Made by a program: the position numbers and the translations under genes. Of a DNA stretch of 47,032 nucleotides, positions 8,359 through 17,160 are shown piece by piece. The notes under the pieces are model-generated. The model had not been told where the DNA came from. It did no database searches and was given only the letters and a program-made list of their open reading frames with translations. The stretch comes from Defluviitaleaceae bacterium. Its GTDB lineage: Bacteria; Bacillota; Clostridia; Lachnospirales; WQUN01. Every line of letters begins with the position of its first letter. Positions within the stretch are counted from its first letter, which is position 1. The stretch spans positions 1 through 47,032 of the forward strand of contig WQVD01000023.1 of the NCBI GenBank assembly GCA_009781755.1. The letters are read 5' to 3'.

Positions 8359-8975
8359 ACGGTCATGATTTCCTTGGTTTTGGCTTCGATGCGCTTGTCC
8401 AGTTCGGCAATGTATTTGTCGGTGAGGTTTTGCGTTTCAACTTCCAATTGCTTGAGGTCGTCTTCGGTGACTTCGGATTTTTTTTGCGCTTTTTTGAATG
8501 CATCAACCGCGTCACGTCGGATGTTGCGGATGGAGACTTTCGAGTCTTCGCCTTTTTTCTTCACGTCTTTGGCCAGTGCCTTGCGGCGCTCTTCGGTCAA
8601 TTCGGGGAAGACTAAGCGAATCACTTTGCCGTCGTTGGTGGGGTTGAGCCCCAAGTCACTGCCGTGGATGGCTTTCTCGATTTCTTTGAGCATGGCGGCT
8701 TCCCACGGGGCAATTTGCAATACGCGTGCTTCGGGTACGGTGATGTTGCCCACTTGCGACAGCGGCGTGTCGGTGCCGTAATAGTTGACGGTCAATTTGT
8801 CCAACACACGCGGATTGGCGCGCCCCACGCGAATCGTATCAAATTCAGATTCGAGCATGGACACGGTTTTGGACATGCGCTCCTCATAAGGTTTGGTCAT
8901 GTCGGAGCGTTGGATGTTCTCGCTGCGGCGGTTACTTTCCGGGCGTTTGTTTCCTCCTGCCGGCATAAGTTTCAT
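8355..8975 (-). CDS. frr: Ribosome recycling factor
   Basis: Together with EF-G, this factor splits post-termination ribosomes. The core is typical: EERMSKTVSMLESEF, IRVGRANP, PEARVLQIAPWE and LTEERRKALAKDVKK. The frame as given has 206 codons, about 20 more than usual. The extra N-terminus (MKLMPAGGNKRPE...) is polar and lies before MTKPYEERM. Starting at ATG 8900 would give 181 residues, the family norm. GGAAGG sits very close before 8975, and an AGGAGG lies within the extra stretch with no start codon at a suitable distance, so the start is unsettled. It overlaps uppS by 4 nt and follows pyrH by about 40 nt. Confidence 0.93.
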   Translation of the reverse strand: MKLMPAGGNKRPESNRRSENIQRSDMTKPYEERMSKTVSMLESEFDTIRVGRANPRVLDKLTVNYYGTDTPLSQVGNITVPEARVLQIAPWEAAMLKEIEKAIHGSDLGLNPTNDGKVIRLVFPELTEERRKALAKDVKKKGEDSKVSIRNIRRDAVDAFKKAQKKSEVTEDDLKQLEVETQNLTDKYIAELDKRIEAKTKEIMTV

Positions 8976-9015
8976 TCCCTTCCAGTGAGTGAATTTTTAT
9001 TTTTTATTTCGTTCC

Positions 9016-9759
9016 TTACCAAAATAAATCCATTTTTGTACGGTCGTTCGAAACATAAGTCCCTTTCAATTCCTGTGTATCGGGATAGTTGCATGCCAGT
9101 GTAATAGCACCGGGTGCGTTCAAATTAAACACGAACGACGGGATATTCGCCTCGGCACTCAAGTGCATGGCGGCCATATCGGCGGCGTTTAAGCTTTGGG
9201 TGATGGCGGTGCGGTAACTCAAGTATTTATACTTGAGGGCACCGGGGTTTTTGGCCGGGTCGCTGTCGTATACGCCGTCGATGCTCTTGGCGTACAAGAC
9301 GCAATCGGCTTCCAATTCAGCCGCGCGCAAGGCCGTTATTGTGTCGGTGGAGAAGTACGGATGCCCCAAGCCCGCCGCGTTGATGATAACGGTTTGCGCG
9401 GCCATTTGCGCCAGCACGTGTTCCTTTTCATACAATTGGGTCATGGTGCCGATGGGGATGGGGGTCACGACTTGCGCTTTCATCCCGGCACGGCGGCATG
9501 CATCAGCTAAATACAACGCATTCATGACGGTGGCCAACATACCCATTTGGTCGGCTTTGACGCGGTCCATTTCGGCGTTGGCACTGCGTCCGCGCCACAA
9601 ATTGCCGCCACCCACGACCAACGCCACTTGCGTGCCGCTCGCCATGACCGCTTTGATTTGCCCCAATATATCGGAAATGATAATATCGTTGTAACCCGAC
9701 GGGCTATTCTTGCATCCAATGGCCTCGCCGCTTAATTTAATTACCGTTCGCTTCAGCAT
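9016..9759 (-). CDS. pyrH: Uridylate kinase (UMP kinase)
   Basis: A hexameric amino-acid-kinase-fold enzyme that phosphorylates UMP to UDP. Visible motifs are VIKLSGEAIG at the N-terminus, VVGGGNLWRGR, RVKADQMGMLATVMNALYL, and the late IDGVYDSDPAKNPGALKY. ATG 9759 gives the usual N-terminus MLKRTVIKLSG and 247 residues, with a G-rich stretch about 10 nt upstream; the TTG at 9777 looks less likely. It is the first gene of the operon. rpsB and tsf, which often precede pyrH-frr, are absent; holA is divergent instead. Confidence 0.95.
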   Translation of the reverse strand: MLKRTVIKLSGEAIGCKNSPSGYNDIIISDILGQIKAVMASGTQVALVVGGGNLWRGRSANAEMDRVKADQMGMLATVMNALYLADACRRAGMKAQVVTPIPIGTMTQLYEKEHVLAQMAAQTVIINAAGLGHPYFSTDTITALRAAELEADCVLYAKSIDGVYDSDPAKNPGALKYKYLSYRTAITQSLNAADMAAMHLSAEANIPSFVFNLNAPGAITLACNYPDTQELKGTYVSNDRTKMDLFW

Positions 9760-9785
9760 ATCAATATCTGCCCCCAATCACGGGA

Positions 9786-9839
9786 AGAATACCACACGTG
9801 TGGCATAAATGCGCCACATTACACGAAAGGAATATCTTT
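9786..9839. promoter_or_regulatory. Divergent pyrH/holA promoter region
   Basis: On the minus strand, TGG-TATTCT (9794-9786) is a good extended -10 for the pyrH operon, with no clear -35. The 12-bp perfect palindrome CCACACGTGTGG (9792-9803) abuts it, and GTGGC/GCCAC arms follow a few bases on. These are possible operator sequences for this long operon, but no regulator is indicated. Confidence 0.4.
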
Positions 9840-10814
9840 GTGGACTACAAAACACTCCAAGTGGATATTCGCAACGGCGACCTCAAGCCCGTGTACCTGT
9901 TGTACGGCGAGGAGCGCTACCTTGTAACGCACTACGCCGATGCATTGGGCGCAGACAGCGACCGCGAAACCTTTGACGGCAACGTACCCCCGCAGCAAAT
10001 CAAATTGGCGGCGGATGCGTTGCCTTTTTTGGCGGAAAAACGCGTCGTATACGTCCGCGATTCCAAACTATTCGTCAACGGCCGCAAAAACGACGCAGAA
10101 ACCCTGGCCGATTACATCCCCCATATCCCCCCCGAAACCATCCTCATCTTTATCGAAACCGAAGCCGACAAACGCCTCAAACTCTACAAAGCCGTAGCCA
10201 AAGAAGGCCGCGCCATCGAATGCACGCCCTTGCCCCCGCCCGAACTCAACCGCTGGGTAGTCAAAAAATTCACCGACCGCGGCAAAACGATCACCCCCAA
10301 CGCCGCCGAAGCCCTGATGCGCACCACGGCCTACAGCATGACCGCCCTCGCCAACGAAATCGACAAACTGGCCGCTTACGCGGGCAAGCGCCCCGGCATC
10401 ACCATCGAGGACGTTGACGCCCTCTGCACCGCCACCACACAAACCAAGGTATTCGACATGCTGGCCGCCATGGGCCGCGGCGACACCGCACGCGCCCTGC
10501 AACTCTACGCCAACATGCTATACATGAAGGAATCCCCACACGGCATACTGTCCATGGTAACGCGCCAATTTCGCATCATCCTCCTATGCAAGGAAGCGCA
10601 AAACAAAAAAATGCCCAAAGCCGATATGGCCAAGGCATTGGGCTTGCATCCCTTCGCCGTAAGCGAGGCACTGGCGCAAGCCGGGCGGTACTCCACGCAC
10701 AAATTACTGGCCGCAATGGTAGACTGCGCCGATACCGATGTGCGCATGAAGAGTGGGCGCATGGATGCGGAGTTGGGCGTGGAGTTGCTGATAGTAAAAT
10801 ATAGTGTGAAATAG
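9840..10814 (+). CDS. holA: DNA polymerase III delta subunit
   Basis: Delta is the clamp-loader subunit that opens the sliding clamp. The 324-residue protein begins with the typical PVYLLYGEERYLV and has the AAA+-like fold without a functional Walker A. Later family stretches are PFLAEKRVVYVRDSKLF, AVAKEGRAIECTPL, the domain II segment MTALANEIDKLAAYAG, and a C-terminal helical part ending GAELGVELLIVKY-like. I chose GTG 9840 because AAAGGA lies 8 nt upstream; the longer frame has no binding site. It is transcribed away from the pyrH operon and meets the MATE gene tail to tail with only 17 nt between. Confidence 0.92.
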   Translation: MDYKTLQVDIRNGDLKPVYLLYGEERYLVTHYADALGADSDRETFDGNVPPQQIKLAADALPFLAEKRVVYVRDSKLFVNGRKNDAETLADYIPHIPPETILIFIETEADKRLKLYKAVAKEGRAIECTPLPPPELNRWVVKKFTDRGKTITPNAAEALMRTTAYSMTALANEIDKLAAYAGKRPGITIEDVDALCTATTQTKVFDMLAAMGRGDTARALQLYANMLYMKESPHGILSMVTRQFRIILLCKEAQNKKMPKADMAKALGLHPFAVSEALAQAGRYSTHKLLAAMVDCADTDVRMKSGRMDAELGVELLIVKYSVK

Positions 10815-10831
10815 ATGCAACTGGAAGCAAG

Positions 10832-12238
10832 TCAATTGAGATAGTGGTATTTTTTGCCCATTTTGCAAAGAAAGAAAATCGATAACGAGACTGTCAAAAC
10901 CTCGGCAATCGGCAACGCCATCCAAACACCGTCAAGATCTAAAAAACGTGGCAATATCAATAAAAGTGAAACGGTAAAAACAGCCGTCTGCATTAAAGAG
11001 ATAAAACCTGAAACCAATCCATCATTAAATGCAGTGAACCATTGTGTTGCAAAAACATTCATGCCCATCAATAGAAAGCCAAGCGATATAATTCGCAAGC
11101 CACGCGCCGTCATTGCGTGTATGTCATAAAAAATCGGCACACCTGTCAAAAAGTCAAAACCAATCATCAGCTCTGTTTCAAAAATGCGAACAAGCGGACT
11201 TGCCAATATCATGGATGCTGTTAGTGCGATTAAAGATAAAATTCCAACGATAACCAAGCCCTTCTTGAATAATGTGCGAATATTTGCCTTGTAACGATTG
11301 CCGTAATTGTAAGTAACGATAGGTGCAAGTCCCACCGAAAATCCAATAAATAATGAAGCAAAAATATTCATAAGCCCCATTGCAATTCCGGCAGAAGCAA
11401 TGCCCATCGCCCCAATGCCATCCATATCTATCAATATATTATTCATAATAATTTTCGTAATGGGTATCATCATCATCGATATAAATTCGCTTGTTCCGTT
11501 GGCTAGTGTTCGCCCAATCACGCGTATATCCCACTTCGGCATGACAAAGCGCAATGCCCCTTTTTTTGTGAATGTGAAATAGAAAAGGCTTATAATCGTT
11601 GGAAGGCTGTACCCTATTGCGGTTGCCATAGCCAATCCTTGTGTACCCATATCGAAAACAAGAATAAAAATCACATTCAAGACTGTGCTAAGTACCGCAC
11701 TTGAAACCATTGAGATCATACTCAATCCGGGTCTGCCGTTTGCGATCATGTATTGGACAAGAAATAACCCAAGCACAATAAATGTTCCTGCGATTAGGAG
11801 CGGTTCCATATATAAAAGTGCATCGTCCACGATTTGCTCATTTGCCCCAAGCAGCTCTGTTAATACCCGTTCCCTTGAAGACCAAGTAATTAACGAAATA
11901 ACTATGGTTGAAACCGTGGTAACGATTGTTAGAAGCGTGAAGTTTTGTCGTGCTTCTTGCATTTTCTTTTCGCCCAGTTTTTTTGTGACTAAGGCGCAGC
12001 CACCCATCGCTAACATTGAGCTAAATGCAATCAATGACATAAGAAACGGTAAAACCAAACTTACAGAAGCCAACGCTTCAACCCCCATAACACGGGAAGC
12101 AAATATTTGATCCACCATGTTGAAAACACCAAACAAGGCAAATTGTATAATGGTTGGAATCGTGAAAGTTAGTACAAATTTAACGGTTGGTTTTTTGCCT
12201 AGCGTAAAATCCTTTGGATGCGTATTTTTGTTTTCCAT
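10832..12238 (-). CDS. MATE-family efflux transporter
   Basis: The 468-residue polytopic protein has about 12 membrane helices in two related halves and fits the MATE family of cation/drug antiporters. Typical stretches are PTIIQFALFGVFNMVDQIFAS near the N-terminus, MLAMGGCALVTKKLGEKK, and GFSVGLAPIVTYNYGN in the second half. The substrate cannot be told from sequence. The gene has a GAGG ribosome binding site and a promoter at 12289-12317, and is divergent from a TetR-type regulator, the usual arrangement for regulated drug exporters. Base composition is more AT-rich than the housekeeping genes to its left, which suggests acquisition. Confidence 0.9.
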   Translation of the reverse strand: MENKNTHPKDFTLGKKPTVKFVLTFTIPTIIQFALFGVFNMVDQIFASRVMGVEALASVSLVLPFLMSLIAFSSMLAMGGCALVTKKLGEKKMQEARQNFTLLTIVTTVSTIVISLITWSSRERVLTELLGANEQIVDDALLYMEPLLIAGTFIVLGLFLVQYMIANGRPGLSMISMVSSAVLSTVLNVIFILVFDMGTQGLAMATAIGYSLPTIISLFYFTFTKKGALRFVMPKWDIRVIGRTLANGTSEFISMMMIPITKIIMNNILIDMDGIGAMGIASAGIAMGLMNIFASLFIGFSVGLAPIVTYNYGNRYKANIRTLFKKGLVIVGILSLIALTASMILASPLVRIFETELMIGFDFLTGVPIFYDIHAMTARGLRIISLGFLLMGMNVFATQWFTAFNDGLVSGFISLMQTAVFTVSLLLILPRFLDLDGVWMALPIAEVLTVSLSIFFLCKMGKKYHYLN

Positions 12239-12390
12239 ACATACCTCATAATTATTTAGACGTCGTGTTGCATTTGCCTTCTTAATGAAGCATAATCGAC
12301 GTCGTGTCGCTTTGCAATATTCAATTGCATTTCAAAGTGTTGGTAATACGACACATTGAAATGCAATTGTCGAATGGGAGGAAATTATTT
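12239..12390. promoter_or_regulatory. Divergent MATE/TetR control region with operators
   Basis: For the MATE gene (minus strand), -35 TTGCAA at 12317-12312 and -10 TATGCT at 12294-12289 are 17 bp apart. GACGTCGTGT occurs twice, at 12259-12268 (downstream of the promoter) and 12298-12307 (inside its spacer). A 19-bp inverted repeat with a single mismatch (12322-12340 and 12351-12369, 10-nt spacer) lies just upstream of the regulator's start. These are good operator candidates for the TetR-type protein encoded alongside. Confidence 0.65.
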
Positions 12391-12966
12391 ATGGATAAGA
12401 ACGATAGGCGAGTAAGAAAAACAAAAAAAGCGATCCAAGAAGCATTGGCAGTATTGATGCTGGAAAAAGACTTGCGTAGCATAACCGTTCAAGAATTGGC
12501 GGATAAAGCGGATGTGCACAGAGCTACTTTTTATTCACATTACACGGATGTATATGATTTGTATTCGCAAATGGAAAATAATGCGATTGAAGAATTAAAT
12601 TTGATTTTCTCTAGCGACCCAACCCACACATACAATGGCATTATCGATACCATTGTGAACTATGTATACGATAGACCTAAATTGTGTCGCTTATTTTTGG
12701 ATAAAAACTTGAGCCGAGAATTTTATGAAAAAATTGGCATTTTTCTAGAAGAAAAATGTATAGAAAATTACCTTTTTGAAAGCAAGAAAAAAGAGCTGAG
12801 CGAAGAATGTAAATATTTTGTAAATTACCATACACAGGGTTGCCTCTCCATTGTAAGTCGTTGGACAAAGCGTGACTTTGACTGCTCAAAAGAAAAAATC
12901 ATTGAAATAATATCAAAGATTGATGAACACTTTGATGTTTTTGTCGCTCATGAAACTGGAACCTAA
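12391..12966 (+). CDS. TetR/AcrR-family transcriptional regulator
   Basis: This 191-residue DNA-binding regulator has the TetR helix-turn-helix at about residues 10-58: TKKAIQEALAVLMLEKD, ITVQELADKADVHRATFYSHY, YDLYSQME. The C-terminal ligand domain has no recognised specificity. Many clostridial members of this type carry a TetR_C-like (DUF) C-domain with a RYFxxGxxxxxxxW pattern; here the segment YFVNYHTQGCLSIVSRW matches it. ATG 12391 follows GGGAGG; an upstream in-frame start at 12304 lies within the operator region and is unlikely. It probably represses the divergent MATE gene and itself. Confidence 0.9.
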   Translation: MDKNDRRVRKTKKAIQEALAVLMLEKDLRSITVQELADKADVHRATFYSHYTDVYDLYSQMENNAIEELNLIFSSDPTHTYNGIIDTIVNYVYDRPKLCRLFLDKNLSREFYEKIGIFLEEKCIENYLFESKKKELSEECKYFVNYHTQGCLSIVSRWTKRDFDCSKEKIIEIISKIDEHFDVFVAHETGT

Positions 12967-13023
12967 TAAGACATGCTGCTGTCGTGTTTACTATGCTACG
13001 ATAGTGAAAAAGGAGGAATAATA

Positions 13024-13536
13024 ATGATTGAATCAAGATGCGGCACGCAGGAGCAAGCCATCATCGACCGTGCCGGTGCGTTGATTAACAGCAAAACCGA
13101 CTATATCGGCGACGGCATGGAAGGCTGGGCGGTGATGACCCTGATGGACGAAAACGGCTACCCCACCAGCTCCACCATGACCATATCCAAAGCGGACGGC
13201 ATCCGTTGGCTTTCATTTTTATCCACCACCACCGGTGCCAAGGCCGACCGCATCGCTTTGTCCAACAAAGCCTGCATTTGTTTGGCATCCAGCGAATACC
13301 ACGTGTCATTAACCGGCACCATAGAAATCATCACCGACCCCGCAATCAAAAAAGACCATTGGCAAGATACCATCATCAAGTATCACGGTGTCACCTACCA
13401 AGACCCCAGCTGGGCGGTGTATCGCTTCACCACCGAAACATACAACCTGTACTTTGCTTCCGACGACACAGAAGCAAAAGGCAAATTAATTAAAAACAAC
13501 GGAGGATTACCATGGCAAAAGTTGAACCGATTCTAG
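13024..13536 (+). CDS. Pyridoxamine 5'-phosphate oxidase-fold protein
   Basis: The 170-residue protein has the split-barrel flavin/F420-binding fold of the general-stress-protein-26 group: GWAVMTLMDENGYPTSSTM, RWLSFLSTTTGAKADRI, ACICLASSEYHVSLTGT, and a late YRFTTETYNLYF. Such proteins bind FMN, F420 or haem, and their reactions are mostly unknown. AGGAGG lies upstream of ATG 13024. It overlaps the next gene by 25 nt, so the two are co-translated. A GTCGTGT at 12981-12987 resembles the MATE operator core, so the TetR protein might also act here. Confidence 0.8.
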   Translation: MIESRCGTQEQAIIDRAGALINSKTDYIGDGMEGWAVMTLMDENGYPTSSTMTISKADGIRWLSFLSTTTGAKADRIALSNKACICLASSEYHVSLTGTIEIITDPAIKKDHWQDTIIKYHGVTYQDPSWAVYRFTTETYNLYFASDDTEAKGKLIKNNGGLPWQKLNRF

Positions 13537-13949
13537 GCTTCGCCGGGATGGCGAGCCAAGCGATTGAATTATATGTAAAAGCCTTTGGTGCGAAGGAGAA
13601 AGTAAAAATCCGATATTCGCAAGCCGACCCCAAGGACTACCAATGCACCCCCGATGAAAAAGACTTCATCTATTACGCAGAAATTGCCATCGGCAGGCAA
13701 ACCATCGCCTTGGGTGATAACGCCGAAGCCGTAAGAAACGGTGTCGTGCCCAACACCGGCAACGCCTTCCACGTTGATCTTCTCGTCCACTTCGACACCG
13801 ACGAAAAATTAAAAACCGCCTACGAATTATTATCCGAAGGCGGTACGATAACAACACCGCTGTGTAACCAGACTTATTGCTCGCTCACCTGCGCGCTGGT
13901 GGATAAGTTTGGCGGACGCTGGCAGTTGATGAGTGGGTATAAGGGGTAA
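13512..13949 (+). CDS. VOC-family (PhnB/glyoxalase-like) protein
   Basis: The 145-residue protein has two beta-alpha-beta-beta-beta modules of the vicinal oxygen chelate superfamily, closest to the PhnB-like group: ILGFAGMASQAIELYVKAFGA at the start, IAIGRQTIALGD in the middle, and CALVDKFGGRWQLM at the end. The group includes metal-dependent resistance proteins and many of unknown role; metal ligands cannot be fixed from the sequence alone. GGAGG precedes the start, inside the preceding gene. A strong terminator follows. Confidence 0.8.
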   Translation: MAKVEPILGFAGMASQAIELYVKAFGAKEKVKIRYSQADPKDYQCTPDEKDFIYYAEIAIGRQTIALGDNAEAVRNGVVPNTGNAFHVDLLVHFDTDEKLKTAYELLSEGGTITTPLCNQTYCSLTCALVDKFGGRWQLMSGYKG

Positions 13950-13957
13950 TTGCGTTC

Positions 13958-13990
13958 AAGCCCATAACACGATGGTGTTATGGGCTTTTT
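13958..13990. terminator. Rho-independent terminator, both strands possible
   Basis: AAGCCCATAACAC (13958-13970) pairs perfectly with GTGTTATGGGCTT (13975-13987) around a GATG loop, followed by T residues. It ends the plus-strand VOC operon, and could also serve the ABC permease gene that ends at 13999 on the other strand. Confidence 0.85.
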
Positions 13991-13998
13991 ATTATGCT

Positions 13999-16338
13999 TT
14001 ATTCGCTAACAAGTGCATACGGCGATATCTTTCGTATACGCCATGTTATTAGCATAGACACTATATAAGCCAAAAGAATGAGGGCAGTACATATCACAAA
14101 AACCCAGCTAACAGGCGTAGGCAAATCTACACGCGCAACTCCCGACAAACCCAACAAAACGGCATATAGCGGATTAAATGCATAGTAACTTCCGATTGCC
14201 CCAATAATAACGCCCGCAAAAAGTGGCGGAATCGTACTAAAAGCAATTTGGTTCATTAATTGCAATGTGGTAAAGCCCAAAGCCTTTTGTATGCCAATGT
14301 CTTTCCTTCTACGTAAAATGACCGTTTTTATAACTAGGTAAAGTACCAAAACCACCACAATTGCAACGGTAAATACGATAGCCCAAGAAACGATACCAAA
14401 AACGCTGCCAACAACATCCCAGTCAGACTGAACCGACTCGTATAACATGCCTACATCTATGACTACATCGCTTTCATATTCTCTAATAAATCCAGCAAAG
14501 CCACGGGCATCCACATTTGGGTGCAAATTCATCCAAATAGTATCAAATACAAATTCTGGGCGGACATGCCGCAACCCATCGAGTGTTATCACACCCAAGG
14601 CTCCTGCGTTGCTGCCAACAATCAAAAGTCTCTTTTCCAATTCGCCGTCGGATATCGTTACCCAATCTCCTATGTTTAACCCAAGTGATTGCATGACGGA
14701 TACACCAACCGCAATTTCGTTATCCAAGATAGGAAACCGCCCCGTAACGATTGTATTTGCTTCAAGCATGTTGGTATCTTCGGCAACCCTACTTAATGTA
14801 GACATGCCATTTACCGTTAACTCTTGGGCCTGCGAAAAACCAAACGCACTTCTAACTTCAGGGTGGTTTCTTATACGGGCAGAAAAATTTTCGTCCTCAT
14901 TTACTAATATAACAATATCCGAAACTTCACCCATCATGACACGTATCATCGCATCTCTGTTTACATTAATATTGTAATGAACTGTTACCCCGGTAGCGGT
15001 TGCAAAACTAAGCCCTGATATAATAATACATATCATTATGCTTTGCCGTTTGTTGCCCAGCATTTGCTTCATGGACATAAGAAAATTTAAGGGGCCGAAG
15101 GATTTATCCAGCGGAAGATGGTTTTTCTTAAAACTATGGGTTGCTGTACCGCCTCTTAGCGCCATTATCGGATGCAATTTACGTATCCGACTTGAGGATA
15201 CGGCCGCAAACGCAACCACCAGCAAGAATGTGACAACAAACGAAATTACGATTACAGGCATATTAAATTGGGGATTCCATTGGAGCGATAGCTCCGGCGC
15301 TAGCATACTAACGATTAGGGGCATGATAAATTGGGCAAGCAAAACGCCTAGCACGCCACCCGCAAAAGCAATAAGGCCAAATTGCAATACAATGGAAGCT
15401 ATGATCTGACGGTTTTTGTAGCCTGTGGCTTTTAGTATGCCAATGTTTGCCATGCTTTCGGCAATGTTATTTACAATACCAAAACGCACGGTAACGATTG
15501 CAATCGTTAGTAATATTACAGAAAATACTAAAATCAATTGCCCCAATATCATGGCGTTGTTTGTTCGTATGCTTCTTGCGTCAAAGTGCGTAATGCTGCT
15601 TGCGAACCCTACAAATTCTGCGTCGAAAGCGTCAATGTGATCCGAAAAAGCAGTCACAAGCGAAGGCAAATAATCAATTTCATACATACGAGCCGATGCC
15701 ATTGTAATTACTGCGTTGGGCGTTTCTGCCGCAATTAAGGCAAAATTTTCGTCAGAAACATACATGCGAACGAAATGTGCTTGAATCGTGCCCCCGACAA
15801 TATCTTCCGTGCTGCCTGCAATACTAAATACATGGCTTGTTCCCATTAACGTTAACACAAACGCATCGCCCAAGGCGTATCCACCGGTCAAAAATACAGC
15901 GTGTGGAATATAGATTGCATTGCCCGTTAGGGGTTGATGTTCACAAAAGAAAGAGGGTGGGTTCATTTGCTGGTGTTCGTCTGCGCGGGTAATAAGAACC
16001 GGGCGCATAGACATGGACGCACCTGCGCTATCGTATAAGGTAACACCAAACAGGAGTGCTTGCTGTGTTTCTACGGCGGCTACATTGTCCACGCCTGTTA
16101 TAAACTCGAAAACTGCTGTGTCGACTTGATCAGATTCCTCATTCCATTGAAACAATGTTACAAAATGAGCGGCATTAAGTTCTTCTGACCTGATGTCGAA
16201 TGCAGTAGTTACGCCGGTACTTACTGCCAAGCCAACATATAAAAGCATCGCGGCTATTAGTACCAAAATGGAGATGTTAAACGCCTGGCTTTTGTTTCTT
16301 TTAATATTGGCTTTTGCCACTATCCAAATGTTTTTCAT
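13999..16338 (-). CDS. ABC transporter permease, FtsX/MacB type
   Basis: At 779 residues with about eight membrane helices, it shows the double-FtsX layout: TM1 at about 18-40, a large extracytoplasmic domain to about 255, three helices with a family-typical ANIGILKATGYKNRQIIASIVLQFG, a second extracytoplasmic domain, and three C-terminal helices with KDIGIQKALGFTTLQLMNQI. Such permeases work by mechanotransmission, extracting peptides or lipids or signalling to a kinase, rather than by classic transport. It starts 1 nt after the ATPase stop (TAATATG). With the ATPase and the adjacent two-component system it resembles antimicrobial-peptide (BceAB/VEG-like) modules, but it is not a clear BceB. 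Confidence 0.9.
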   Translation of the reverse strand: MKNIWIVAKANIKRNKSQAFNISILVLIAAMLLYVGLAVSTGVTTAFDIRSEELNAAHFVTLFQWNEESDQVDTAVFEFITGVDNVAAVETQQALLFGVTLYDSAGASMSMRPVLITRADEHQQMNPPSFFCEHQPLTGNAIYIPHAVFLTGGYALGDAFVLTLMGTSHVFSIAGSTEDIVGGTIQAHFVRMYVSDENFALIAAETPNAVITMASARMYEIDYLPSLVTAFSDHIDAFDAEFVGFASSITHFDARSIRTNNAMILGQLILVFSVILLTIAIVTVRFGIVNNIAESMANIGILKATGYKNRQIIASIVLQFGLIAFAGGVLGVLLAQFIMPLIVSMLAPELSLQWNPQFNMPVIVISFVVTFLLVVAFAAVSSSRIRKLHPIMALRGGTATHSFKKNHLPLDKSFGPLNFLMSMKQMLGNKRQSIMICIIISGLSFATATGVTVHYNINVNRDAMIRVMMGEVSDIVILVNEDENFSARIRNHPEVRSAFGFSQAQELTVNGMSTLSRVAEDTNMLEANTIVTGRFPILDNEIAVGVSVMQSLGLNIGDWVTISDGELEKRLLIVGSNAGALGVITLDGLRHVRPEFVFDTIWMNLHPNVDARGFAGFIREYESDVVIDVGMLYESVQSDWDVVGSVFGIVSWAIVFTVAIVVVLVLYLVIKTVILRRRKDIGIQKALGFTTLQLMNQIAFSTIPPLFAGVIIGAIGSYYAFNPLYAVLLGLSGVARVDLPTPVSWVFVICTALILLAYIVSMLITWRIRKISPYALVSE

Positions 16339-16339
16339 A

Positions 16340-17101
16340 TTACCACCCCATCTCGGACAAGAAGTTTTTCAACTTTGTGTGACGCTCGGTATTGCCACTT
16401 TCGTATGCACCCAGCAAGCATTCCCCGCAGATACCGCCGTCACGGAAATATAGGATGCGGTTGCCACGCCATGCAGAACGCATGTCATGTGTAACCATGA
16501 TTATGGTCTGGCCTTGTTTGTTTACCTCTGTCAATGCGTTAAGCACCGCTCCGCCATTGGCAGAGTTTAATGCGCCTGTAGGCTCATCTGCAAATACAAT
16601 TTGAGGATTATTAATAAGCGCACGAACAATTGCGGAACGTTGTGCTTCACCGCCAGAAATTTGTGACGGGAATTTGCGCCATACATTTTCGTCAAGGTTA
16701 AACCCTTTTAATAGTTGCTTTGCCCGCTCTGCTACGGCTTTTTTATTTTTGTTAACCAATAACCCACACGCCATTATGTTGTCCAGCACACTCATACTGT
16801 CAAGGAGGTGCGATTGTTGGAACACAAATCCGCAATGATCACGGCGGAAAACGGCTAATTTGTCGTTAGACAAACCGCTAATGTTATGCCCCATAAAACT
16901 AACCTCGCCAATCGTTGGCTTATCCATGCCCGACAGTGCATACAATAAAGTAGATTTTCCTGCACCGGAAGGCCCCATAATAACGGTGTAGTCTCCTTTA
17001 CAAATTTCCAAATCAAGATTTTTTAGGACATGCTGTTGCAAGCCGCCACTTGAAAATGTTTTGCATAACTTGTTCGTTGATAGAATTGTGTTGTTCATCA
17101 T
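16340..17101 (-). CDS. ABC transporter ATP-binding protein, MacB/LolD type
   Basis: The 253-residue ATPase has Walker A GPSGAGKST at about residues 44-52, the Q-loop in FVFQQSHLLDSMSV, the signature as ISGGEAQRSAIVRAL, Walker B IVFADEPTGALN with the catalytic Glu, and the switch His in VTHD. The EPTGALNS run is typical for partners of FtsX-type permeases. ATG 17101 follows AAGGAG. Transcription begins downstream of the phased repeats at 17161-17219, and the C-terminal tail carries an extra CGECLLGAYESGN segment. Confidence 0.93.
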   Translation of the reverse strand: MMNNTILSTNKLCKTFSSGGLQQHVLKNLDLEICKGDYTVIMGPSGAGKSTLLYALSGMDKPTIGEVSFMGHNISGLSNDKLAVFRRDHCGFVFQQSHLLDSMSVLDNIMACGLLVNKNKKAVAERAKQLLKGFNLDENVWRKFPSQISGGEAQRSAIVRALINNPQIVFADEPTGALNSANGGAVLNALTEVNKQGQTIIMVTHDMRSAWRGNRILYFRDGGICGECLLGAYESGNTERHTKLKNFLSEMGW

Positions 17102-17160
17102 TTTTGCTCCTTCAAAATAAAATAGGGCTGTTCTATACAACCCCATTTTAAACCCCTATA

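Noticed and set aside
9798..9839. Upstream start for holA at 9798
   Set aside because: It would place the start inside the divergent promoter region with no ribosome binding site, while GTG 9840 has AAAGGA at proper distance.
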